DNA of 7,457 nt from Planctomycetota bacterium (GTDB lineage Bacteria; Planctomycetota; GCA-002687715). A program made the translations under genes and the position numbers. Below the pieces are notes generated by a model. The model saw only the letters and a list, made by a program, of their open reading frames with translations. It was not told the DNA's origin and made no database searches. This document shows, one piece after another, positions 1 to 5,878 of this stretch (the stretch's first letter is position 1; every line of letters starts with the position of its first letter). Where the stretch lies: contig JABSRK010000181.1 in NCBI GenBank assembly GCA_013213915.1, positions 1-7,457 on the forward strand, written 5' to 3'.

Positions 1-102
1 CAAGCAGAACTACGATTGATCTCATGGTGGGTCTCACTGGGGACGTGTAGCCCTGAAACGGACACAACCAGCGTAGTCCTCCAGGCTGCGTAGCGCGAGA
101 AG

Positions 103-125
103 CCCGTCTCCCCACCCCCTCCCCC
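103..125 (-). other. Potential G-quadruplex tract downstream of the terminator
   Basis: On the minus strand this stretch has four runs of G (5, 5, 4 and 3) separated by loops of 1, 1 and 4 nt, which fits the usual G3+ N1-7 quadruplex pattern. It begins 5 nt beyond the T4 run of the minus-strand terminator at 131-162, so a polymerase that reads through the hairpin would meet it next. The pattern is seen directly. Folding in RNA or DNA, and any role in pausing or termination, are inferred. Confidence 0.5.
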
Positions 126-130
126 AACGC

Positions 131-162
131 AAAACGCCCCGGACTTTGGCAAGTCCAAGGCG
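131..162 (-). terminator. Rho-independent terminator of the lipoprotein gene
   Basis: Read on the minus strand, the sequence forms a 12-bp stem (CGCCUUGGACUU with AAGUCCGGGGCG) around the tetraloop GCCA, followed at once by UUUU. Two of the twelve pairs are U-G wobbles, so the stem is complete only in minus-strand RNA; plus-strand RNA would have a CC/AA internal mismatch. That asymmetry and the T-run on the same side show that it serves the minus-strand gene whose stop codon is at 248-250, about 85 bases before the hairpin. The T-run is short (4), so efficiency is uncertain. Confidence 0.75.
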
Positions 163-163
163 A

Positions 164-185
164 ATTGTGGGCACATTGTGGGCAC
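164..185. repeat. 11-bp perfect tandem duplication
   Basis: The unit ATTGTGGGCAC occurs twice head to tail (164-174 and 175-185) in the 3' region of the lipoprotein gene. The second copy runs into the left arm of the hairpin at 181-198. No coding frame uses it. It could be a slippage duplication or a pair of protein-binding sites; nothing in the sequence decides between these. Confidence 0.8.
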
Positions 186-198
186 TACGCTGAGTGCC
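181..198. repeat. Perfect 6-bp hairpin in the 3' region of the lipoprotein gene
   Basis: GGCACT and AGTGCC are perfect inverted repeats around the 6-nt loop ACGCTG. The hairpin lies between the stop-proximal structure at 202-235 and the terminator at 131-162. It has no T-run on either strand, so it is probably not a terminator itself. It may protect the transcript 3' end. Confidence 0.5.
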
Positions 199-201
199 TG
201 A

Positions 202-235
202 AACGCTTAGCCGTTGCAGCTAAACGGATTGCGTT
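202..235. repeat. Stop-proximal imperfect inverted repeat
   Basis: The outer arms AACGC (202-206) and GCGTT (231-235) enclose the inner arms CCGTT (211-215) and AACGG (223-227), with small internal loops and a 7-nt apical loop. A competing pairing TTAGC/GCTAA (207-211 with 219-223) is also possible. The structure starts about 12 nt after the lipoprotein stop codon on the minus strand. No U-run follows. It is most simply a 3' UTR hairpin. Confidence 0.45.
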
Positions 236-247
236 ACGACGCCAAGG

Positions 248-3199
248 TTACTGGTCGTAATACGCCTCCATGAAGTCGCAGCCGGGGATGCTGGCGGTCG
301 AGCGGAGGCTCGGGTTGCTGTAGTTCCAGACGCCGACCAGGCCCGCAGACGGATAGCTCACCAGGACGAAGGTGGGCAGGCCGAGGCCGAGGCCCGGATC
401 GCAGAGGGCCTTGTTGTTGTTGACGCCTACTGCGAGGACGTTGTAGAGACCCGACATACCGTCGATGGTGACGTCGCTCGGGTTCTCTGACGCCAGGACT
501 CCAGCGCCGACGTAGGACTTCTGGATGCGGAAGTTGCGCTGGCCTGGAGGGCCAGGGAAGCCCGGAGGCGGGCCGAGGGTGAAGTTCTCCATCGTGAGTT
601 CGTCGACACGCGGCATGCCGCCGTTGGCGATGAAACAACCCGGCTCGACGGTGGTGCCGATTAAGGTCTGCCAGTTCCAGCAGCCACCGGACGGCCCTGC
701 GAAGCCCGAGAAAGTCGACTTGATGAGGCCGGTGAGCCCGTTCTCCGGCACGGCCGGCGAGTCCGACTCGTAGATCGTCACGTTGTCACTGAACTTGTTG
801 ATGATGAACGCGAGGTAGGCCAAGGTGCCGGGGTTCATGCGGTTGGTGATGTACACGTCCTCGGGCCCGACCGCACCAGGGTCGGCGAAGCGCTCGCGCT
901 CGGTGCTCTGATTCGCGTCGATCAAGGAGAACGAGTTGTCTCCGTAGTTACAGACGATCACATCCTCGTTCCCGGGCTGGACCGAGATCTTGCGCGGCCC
1001 CGAGCCCTGGAGCAAAATCGTGGTCGCCAGGGTGTGGAAGTTGGGCCCGACCGGGTTGGCGTAGAACCGGCGAACAATCTGGCCGAGGAAGTCCGAGACG
1101 TAGAGGTACTCGAGGTCAGGCGAGATCGCCAGACCGCCCGGCTGCGCACCCGCGCCCGGGATGCTCGACAGCAGCTGGAAGTTGTAGCCGTTGAAGACCT
1201 TCACCGAATTGGTGTCACCGTCGATGACATAGAGGAAGTTGCCGAGCGGCTGCACCGGCGGGATATTCCCACCGACCGCCGGACAGGGCGGTCCGGCAGC
1301 GCCGGTGATGCACAGCAGGCCCTCGGGACTCTGCCCGTTCTGGGTGTCCGGGACACCGGCGATGTTGGACGGCCCACGACCCGGGTTCGCGATGCTGTTG
1401 CTGGGTACGGACTGCTGGCTCTGCAGGGTGAACAACCAGTGCCCCACAGCCATGTCGGTCGGCGTCCCGAGGACGCTCGTGTTGGTCAGACGGTTCGGGA
1501 TCAGGCCCACCGTGCCGATGGGCTGCGCTCCCGTCCACGGCGGGGTCTGGGTGTTGGTGCCAACACCGAACGCATCGGACATCGTCGTCGCCGAGTTCAT
1601 GACGGCGAGCCCCTTCAAGTTGCCGATCTGAGATCCGATGAACGTGGCATCGGGCGGATGGGGGTTGCTGGCCAGAGCCGGGCCCGCTTCCCACACGAAC
1701 TGCAGGTGGTAATCCGCCGCCGTCGCGTTGAAGGTGAACTGGTTGGGGCCACCCTGTGTCACGCGGTCAATGAGCGGGACGCCGGTCTGCATGGAGCAGC
1801 CGTTCCCGCTCGGGTCGGCGAACATGGCCGAGGCCAGGATCACGTCGATGCTGGCGGCAGCGGGGTCGGCCAATCCCAGCGCCGGGTTGTAGCCCGGCAG
1901 CGAGCCCGGAACCACACGCGCCGACGGCAACTGCAACGTGACGCCGAACTGATTCGGGTCGTTGCTGAAGATCGGCAGCTTCTGTGGGTTGCTCGAGTAG
2001 TTCTGGAACTGCACCGTACCCGTCAGCACGCCGGTCGGATCGTCAATGCCATTCAGTTGGGCGCTCGCGCCCGGCGTCGTCCCCGTGGTGGGCGGGGACG
2101 CATCGATGAAACGAATGCGGACGATCGTGGGGTTCAGGATGGGATCGGGCATGTACACGACGCAGCCCAACTCCATGGGCGGCAGGTCGGCGACACCGGA
2201 CGTCGCATCGAGAGCGGCGTTGTAGCCGACGTACAGGTTGCCGATGTCGAGGCCGAACGCCGCGCCAGCGCCGCCACCCGCCTGGCAATTCCACGGCGGC
2301 CCCGCGGCCACCCCCTGCGGAAGGAGGAACGTAAACGGCTGGGTGATGAACGGGTCGAGCGTCGAGAGGTTCGCCGGATCGACCAGCGTATCGAAGGACA
2401 CCGCCTTGTTGAAGCGCAGCTCGATCTCGGTGTTGATGGGCACCGAGGTATCCCCCTGGGTCACGTTGCTGGCGCCAACGCCCGTCGCGCCGCCCTTCAC
2501 GGAGAGGCTCGTCGCGTCATCGCCCACGTTGAACGACAATTCGGGGAGGTACGTGTTCTGCGACGGGCAACCGCCAGCGACGGGGTTCGTGCAGTAGCCG
2601 CCGTCGTTGAAGCCCTTCAGGGTTTCGTTGATACGTAAGGAATACGAGCCCTGCGGCAGCGTGTCGGCCGTCGTCAGGTCATCGTCGGGGTCGTAGTAGA
2701 TGCGGAGCACGGCCGGTGCGATACCCGCACTCGGGAACACGTTCCCCCCATCGATCACGCCAAGGCCGTCCACTTTGAACGGAGCCGGCGTCGATGTGAA
2801 GTTGCCCATCGCGTCTTGCGTGTTCAGGAACACGATGATGCCGTTGGCTGTGGTCCCGCTGTTGGGGAACACGGTGCCGGCATTGAGCGGGATATTGAAG
2901 GTCAACTGGATGAAATCCTGCTGCCCGGTGGGGCCGACTGCGAACTCGGCACCCGCCACGTTTACCGCACCGTTCTGGGGCACGGGAACACCGTTGACTG
3001 GAAGAGAGGGGAACTGCTGCAGGGTCTCCTGCCCGCTGACGGTGAATCCGAAGAACACCGTCCCGGTCAACGCGAGGAAGTTAGGCAGCGCTGCACCACC
3101 GCCGCCACCGCCGCCACCGCCGCAGCCCGGGAGGGTCAGGACGCCGAGGCAGGTGACAGCGACCATCACCCAGGCAGCGACTCTTATGCCGATGCGCAT
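248..3199 (-). CDS. Exported lipoprotein with Gly9 tether, Ig-like region and YVTN-type beta-propeller
   Basis: This is a 983-residue secreted protein of unknown ligand. The start at 3199 is chosen because AAGGAGA lies 5 nt upstream and because it gives a clean signal peptide: a basic start (MRIGIR), a hydrophobic core at about residues 7-23 and a lipobox LPG-C with Cys26. The frame stays open 16 codons further upstream, but that extension would bury the signal. Cys26 is followed by nine glycines, a flexible tether often seen in envelope lipoproteins. Residues about 245-345 look like a bacterial Ig-like (SbsA/Big_5-like) domain, with the INTEIELRFNKAV strand around residue 262. From about residue 650, repeats such as FLYVIDGDTNSVKVF, LYVSDFLGQIVRRF and VIVCNYGDNSFSLID indicate a YVTN/NHL-like propeller. 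Twelve further cysteines, an even number, fit disulfides outside the cytoplasm. Adhesion, scaffolding or ligand binding are all possible. The gene appears to be transcribed alone and to end at the hairpin at 131-162. Confidence 0.88.
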   Translation of the reverse strand: MRIGIRVAAWVMVAVTCLGVLTLPGCGGGGGGGGGAALPNFLALTGTVFFGFTVSGQETLQQFPSLPVNGVPVPQNGAVNVAGAEFAVGPTGQQDFIQLTFNIPLNAGTVFPNSGTTANGIIVFLNTQDAMGNFTSTPAPFKVDGLGVIDGGNVFPSAGIAPAVLRIYYDPDDDLTTADTLPQGSYSLRINETLKGFNDGGYCTNPVAGGCPSQNTYLPELSFNVGDDATSLSVKGGATGVGASNVTQGDTSVPINTEIELRFNKAVSFDTLVDPANLSTLDPFITQPFTFLLPQGVAAGPPWNCQAGGGAGAAFGLDIGNLYVGYNAALDATSGVADLPPMELGCVVYMPDPILNPTIVRIRFIDASPPTTGTTPGASAQLNGIDDPTGVLTGTVQFQNYSSNPQKLPIFSNDPNQFGVTLQLPSARVVPGSLPGYNPALGLADPAAASIDVILASAMFADPSGNGCSMQTGVPLIDRVTQGGPNQFTFNATAADYHLQFVWEAGPALASNPHPPDATFIGSQIGNLKGLAVMNSATTMSDAFGVGTNTQTPPWTGAQPIGTVGLIPNRLTNTSVLGTPTDMAVGHWLFTLQSQQSVPSNSIANPGRGPSNIAGVPDTQNGQSPEGLLCITGAAGPPCPAVGGNIPPVQPLGNFLYVIDGDTNSVKVFNGYNFQLLSSIPGAGAQPGGLAISPDLEYLYVSDFLGQIVRRFYANPVGPNFHTLATTILLQGSGPRKISVQPGNEDVIVCNYGDNSFSLIDANQSTERERFADPGAVGPEDVYITNRMNPGTLAYLAFIINKFSDNVTIYESDSPAVPENGLTGLIKSTFSGFAGPSGGCWNWQTLIGTTVEPGCFIANGGMPRVDELTMENFTLGPPPGFPGPPGQRNFRIQKSYVGAGVLASENPSDVTIDGMSGLYNVLAVGVNNNKALCDPGLGLGLPTFVLVSYPSAGLVGVWNYSNPSLRSTASIPGCDFMEAYYDQ
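3095..3121 (-). repeat. Triplet-repeat poly-glycine tract after the lipidated cysteine
   Basis: Nine consecutive Gly codons follow Cys26 of the lipoprotein, arranged as about three copies of a 9-bp pattern built from GGC and GGT. Any gain or loss by slippage of a whole codon would only change the tether length and would keep the frame. Alternation of GGC and GGT breaks up a pure homotriplet, which should slow slippage. Confidence 0.8.
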
Positions 3200-3204
3200 C
3201 AACT

Positions 3205-3211
3205 TCTCCTT
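3205..3211 (-). promoter_or_regulatory. Shine-Dalgarno site fixing the lipoprotein start
   Basis: AAGGAGA on the minus strand lies 5 nt before the ATG at 3199. It is the best ribosome-binding match in the window. It supports the internal methionine and argues against the upstream ATG at 3247. Confidence 0.85.
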
Positions 3212-3220
3212 GCCATGCAG

Positions 3221-3239
3221 GGGGTCCGGTCCGGACCCC
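3221..3239 (-). promoter_or_regulatory. Hairpin or dyad just upstream of the lipoprotein ribosome-binding site
   Basis: GGGGTCC (3221-3227) and GGACCCC (3233-3239) are perfect inverted arms around a 5-nt loop, which itself repeats GGTCC. The element ends 9 nt before the AAGGAGA site on the minus strand, so it would sit in the 5' UTR of the lipoprotein mRNA. It could stabilise the transcript, limit ribosome loading or be an operator. The pairing is seen; the role is inferred. Confidence 0.45.
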
Positions 3240-3320
3240 GCTTCCAACTGGTTTCATGTCCATCGTGGGTCGACCAGGCAGGCCGGCCCCGACGATTGCT
3301 CCCTGAGCGCAAGGTGCGTG

Positions 3321-3338
3321 CCGACTCGGAACAGTCGG
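3321..3338. repeat. Perfect 6-bp inverted repeat
   Basis: CCGACT and AGTCGG flank the 6-nt loop CGGAAC. On the plus strand it is followed by ACAAAA, with no T-run, so it does not read as a plus-strand terminator. It lies about 120 bases upstream of the lipoprotein start and may be an operator or a UTR hairpin. Confidence 0.35.
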
Positions 3339-3376
3339 ACAAAACCCTTGCGAGACAGGGACTAACGGTCACATTC

Positions 3377-3405
3377 CAATCGAGGTCCGGGGGGGGCCCT
3401 GTCAA
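3377..3405 (-). promoter_or_regulatory. Possible sigma70-type promoter for the lipoprotein gene
   Basis: A perfect -35 hexamer TTGACA occupies 3405-3400 on the minus strand. At 16-18 bp spacing the only -10 candidates are weak (TCGATT or CGATTG), and the spacer contains a C8 run. If used, it would give a leader of about 170 nt containing the hairpins at 3321-3338 and 3221-3239. The missing -10 match keeps this tentative. Confidence 0.25.
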
Positions 3406-3534
3406 AGGCCCATGCACGATGTGCGATCCCGAACCTCCCCTTTTTCCGACCAGGGTCCGCAAACCCCAGAGAGGAGGGATTCTAGGGACTCGCCCTCGGG
3501 ACGCAACCCCTCGCCCGGAGTCGCTCGCCATGGG

Positions 3535-3582
3535 CTGGGAGCCGGGCCCCGCCGGCCTTAGACTGGTCCGCGGGGCTCCCAG
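3535..3582. repeat. Long GC-rich inverted repeat in the ruvB leader
   Basis: CTGGGAGCC (3535-3543) and GGCTCCCAG (3574-3582) are perfect 9-bp inverted arms. With a single bulged G at 3583, three more G-C pairs (3532-3534 with 3584-3586) extend the stem. An alternative inner pairing, CCCCGC (3547-3552) with GCGGGG (3570-3575), is also possible. The loop contains TTAGACT. The structure lies about 70 bases upstream of the ruvB start. No U-run follows on the plus strand, so it is not a standard terminator; a leader structure is the simplest reading. Confidence 0.55.
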
Positions 3583-3653
3583 GCCCCGGACGCGGCGGGC
3601 GGCCGCATCGATCGCAGATCCCGGGAGGGCCAGGCATCACATTCAGACCGGCG

Positions 3654-4682
3654 ATGGATCGGGACGACGGGGGATCTCCCCCGCCAGTCCCCGAGCCCGT
3701 GGACTCGGCGCTCCGTCCGCCGTCCCTTGAGGTATTCGTGGGACAGCACCGGGTCACATCCAACCTGGGGGTGGCCATCCGCGCGGCCCAGCTGCGCGGG
3801 GAGCACGTGGACCACGTCCTGCTGTCCGGGCTCCCCGGCCTCGGCAAGACCACCCTGGCCGAGATCATCGCCAGGGAAATGGGCGTCGGGTTCCACGCCA
3901 CCTCGGGCCCGGTGATCGACCGCCCCGGCGACCTGGCGGGGCTGCTCACCAATCTCTCTCCAGGCGATGTGTTGTTCATTGATGAGATCCACCGACTACC
4001 GGCGCCGGTCGAGGAGTACCTCTACTCCGCCATGGAGGACTTCAAGCTCGTTATTCTCCTCGACCAGGGACCGCGCGCGCGGTCTGTCCCGATCGACCTG
4101 AGCCCCTTCACCCTCGTCGGCGCGACCACCCGCGAGGGCCTGCTGTCGGCACCGTTCCGCTCGCGCTTCGGCATTCACGAACGGCTCGAGCCCTACACAC
4201 CGGAGGACCTCGTCTCCATCGGGTTCCGCTCGGCCGGGCTACTAAACATCGCCATCACCAAGGAAGCGGCGGCGCTCATCGCATCCGGTGCGCGCGGAAC
4301 GCCGCGACTGGTCAATCGCTACCTGCGTCGGATTCGCGATGTAGCACAGGTGGAATCCAAGAAGTCCATCGACGAAGACACGGCCCGAACCGCCCTCGAT
4401 CGACTCGGACTCGACGCGGTGGGGATGCTGCCTCTCGATCGTCGCCTGCTCGAGACCCTCGCGAGAGCGGGGACGCCCGTGGGGCTGAAGATGCTGGCCA
4501 TCGCCCTCGGCGAAGAAGGCCGCACGGTCGAGGACGTCTACGAACCGTTCCTGATCCGCGAAGGATTCATCGCCAGGACCGCGCGGGGACGCATCATCAC
4601 CCCCCGTGGGCTCGAGGCCGTGGGACGCGACCCGGGCGAGGCCACTGGCAACGCTCAGGGGGACCTGTTCAACGGAGCGTGA
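3654..4682 (+). CDS. ruvB: Holliday junction branch migration ATPase RuvB
   Basis: RuvB is the hexameric AAA+ motor that, with RuvA, drives branch migration of Holliday junctions in the cytoplasm. The product has 342 residues, the normal length. Visible motifs in order are LRPPSLEVFVGQ (about 20-31), Walker A GLPGLGKTT with Lys65, TSGPVIDRPGDLA (83-95), Walker B VLFIDEIHRL (106-115), the GATTREGLLSAPFRSRFG sensor 1 and arginine-finger segment (156-173), RGTPRLVNRYLRRIRD with the sensor 2 Arg218, and the C-terminal winged helix with VEDVYEPFLIREGF and RTARGRIIT. Leu60 replaces the usual proline of GPPGLGKT, and the segment before PVGL is about two residues shorter than in E. coli. All catalytic positions are kept. 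The ATG at 3654 is the first in frame but has no good ribosome-binding site; GGGAGGG lies 24 nt away. ruvA and ruvC are not beside it. Confidence 0.97.
   Translation: MDRDDGGSPPPVPEPVDSALRPPSLEVFVGQHRVTSNLGVAIRAAQLRGEHVDHVLLSGLPGLGKTTLAEIIAREMGVGFHATSGPVIDRPGDLAGLLTNLSPGDVLFIDEIHRLPAPVEEYLYSAMEDFKLVILLDQGPRARSVPIDLSPFTLVGATTREGLLSAPFRSRFGIHERLEPYTPEDLVSIGFRSAGLLNIAITKEAAALIASGARGTPRLVNRYLRRIRDVAQVESKKSIDEDTARTALDRLGLDAVGMLPLDRRLLETLARAGTPVGLKMLAIALGEEGRTVEDVYEPFLIREGFIARTARGRIITPRGLEAVGRDPGEATGNAQGDLFNGA
4674..4677 (+). promoter_or_regulatory. Ribosome-binding site for the SpoIID-like gene inside the ruvB 3' end
   Basis: GGAG lies 6 nt before the ATG at 4684 and within the last codons of ruvB. 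It decides the start of the SpoIID-like gene in favour of 4684 over an in-frame ATG at 4606, which would overlap ruvB by 77 bases and give a poor signal sequence. Confidence 0.7.
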
Positions 4683-4683
4683 G

Positions 4684-5874
4684 ATGCCGGGCAGGAAGTC
4701 CTGGACGGGTCTCTGGAAGGCGTGGCGTCGGCCCCTGTTGCTTCCGGCGTTCCTGCTCCTGATTGCGTTATGCGCTGCGGTCCTGCCTCCGGTAGGCCAC
4801 GTCCGTGAAGACCTGCGCGATCTCGATCTCTTCTCCAATGAGCCCCTCGTGCGGGCGTTGCTCACCCGCCGCGATAGCGGCACATCCCTCGAAATCGGGG
4901 GCCCCTGTCGCGTGCGCGATGCATCGGGGTCGATCGTCCTCGAAGACGGCGGACGCCTTGTTTGGGACGGCCGCGCCGTCGCCGCTGGCAAGCGTCGATT
5001 CGAGCCCCCCGTTGCCATCGCACCCCCGCGTGGCGGGACGCTGGTCACCCTTGGCCGGCGCTATGCCGGGACACTCCGACTCGTGGCCGACGACGACGGA
5101 CGCCTGCTCGTCACCAATCGCGTCCCCCTCGAAACGTATATAGCAGGAGTGATCTCGGCCGAGATGGGACTCCACTTTCCCAACGAAGCTCTGAAGGCTC
5201 AGGCCGTGGCCTCTCGCAGCTACGCAGTACGACGCATCCGCACGCGCCAGCGTCGCGCGTACGACGTCGGTGCGACGCAAGCCACCCAGGTCTACCGCGG
5301 TATCCTCCCGGGCCACGCCCGCGCCCGGCGCCTCGTCGCCGCGACCCGTGCAGAGGTCCTCATCTATGACGGCGACGTCCTCGACGCGGTGTACAGCAGC
5401 ACTTGTGGGGGACACACGCGCCCAGCGGAGGAGGCGTTCGGCGACGCCGCTCCGGCGCCGCTCATGGGCGGCCCCTGCGGGCACTGCAACGACGCGCCCC
5501 TGGCCCGATGGACAGCGACAGTCAAGCTCCGCGCCGTTCGCCGGGCGCTGAAGCTCGCCGCGGGGCCAATGACGCTCGGGGCGCTGCGCTTCCATCCCAG
5601 CAAGCGGCTGCGCGCTCTCACGCTCCTGACCGCCGCCGGTGCGCGGGAGGTAACGGCGAAGCAACTACGGCGTCTGCTCGGCAAGCAGGCCAAGAGCCCG
5701 TGGATCGCCCAGGTGGCGCTCGATGCCGACACGCTCCTCATCTCCGGACGCGGCTTTGGTCACGGCGTCGGCCTGTGCCAGTATGGCGCGCGCGGGCTCG
5801 CGCGCCGTCGCAAGAGCGCCGGCGAAATCCTCGGCTGGTACTTTCCAGGCGCGGACCGGGCGCGCGCCTGGTGA
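4684..5874 (+). CDS. SpoIID/LytB-domain protein, probable membrane-anchored peptidoglycan lytic transglycosylase
   Basis: The 396-residue product matches the SpoIID/LytB family, whose studied members cleave glycan strands of peptidoglycan that lack stem peptides. Residues 1-16 are basic and residues 17-37 form one hydrophobic segment without a good lipobox, so it is probably anchored in the membrane with the domain outside. The core motif runs from VPLETYIAGVISAEM to EALKAQAVASRSYA (147-181), with Glu160 at the position of the catalytic acid. YSSTCGGHT (Cys241, His244), PCGHC (Cys265, His267, Cys268) and the C-terminal GRGFGHGVGLCQYGARG (His360) follow. The Cys/His residues resemble the zinc-binding set reported for clostridial SpoIID. 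The gene starts 1 nt after the ruvB stop and ends 4 nt before tgt, so all three are probably translated as a unit. No other sporulation gene is in view, so a role in vegetative wall remodelling is more likely. Confidence 0.9.
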   Translation: MPGRKSWTGLWKAWRRPLLLPAFLLLIALCAAVLPPVGHVREDLRDLDLFSNEPLVRALLTRRDSGTSLEIGGPCRVRDASGSIVLEDGGRLVWDGRAVAAGKRRFEPPVAIAPPRGGTLVTLGRRYAGTLRLVADDDGRLLVTNRVPLETYIAGVISAEMGLHFPNEALKAQAVASRSYAVRRIRTRQRRAYDVGATQATQVYRGILPGHARARRLVAATRAEVLIYDGDVLDAVYSSTCGGHTRPAEEAFGDAAPAPLMGGPCGHCNDAPLARWTATVKLRAVRRALKLAAGPMTLGALRFHPSKRLRALTLLTAAGAREVTAKQLRRLLGKQAKSPWIAQVALDADTLLISGRGFGHGVGLCQYGARGLARRRKSAGEILGWYFPGADRARAW

Positions 5875-5878
5875 ACCG

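Larger units (their letters stand above)
3200..3653. other. Divergent intergenic region between the lipoprotein gene and ruvB
   Basis: These 454 bases separate two outward-facing genes and must carry at least one promoter for each. Open frames pass through it on both strands, but they have no family-like sequence and are continuations of shadow frames, so I call no gene. It contains perfect short inverted repeats at 3221-3239 and 3321-3338, a G8 run at 3389-3396, a small dyad at 3414-3424 and a long inverted repeat at 3535-3582. No tRNA or rRNA is visible. No good plus-strand -35/-10 pair for ruvB is apparent. Confidence 0.7.

Noticed and set aside
1..130. The tail of a plus-strand gene entering from the left edge
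   Set aside because: All three plus frames stop within the first 93 bases and the short peptides are not recognisable, so no partial gene can be supported.
196..240. A possible integron attC-like site
   Set aside because: The AACGC/GCGTT arms recall attC core sites, but the outer boxes do not fit RYYYAAC and GTTRRRY, the element is short for attC, and no integron integrase or cassette is present.
1034..2638. A 534-codon plus-strand open frame antisense to the lipoprotein gene
   Set aside because: Its translation is dominated by Arg, Val, Asp and Glu in the pattern produced by the complement of a GC-rich gene, it has no recognisable motif, and the opposite strand has a clear signal peptide and domains.
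3199..3531. A 110-codon minus-strand open frame upstream of the lipoprotein
   Set aside because: It ends at the lipoprotein start codon, has no ribosome-binding site that I can see, and resembles nothing; GC-rich sequence often keeps such frames open.
2816..3730. A 304-codon plus-strand open frame spanning the lipoprotein start and the intergenic region
   Set aside because: The product is low-complexity (Arg, Pro, Gly rich), overlaps two real genes and has no family-like motif.
4768..5664. A 298-codon minus-strand open frame inside the SpoIID-like gene
   Set aside because: It is antisense to a gene with clear family motifs and has shadow-like composition.
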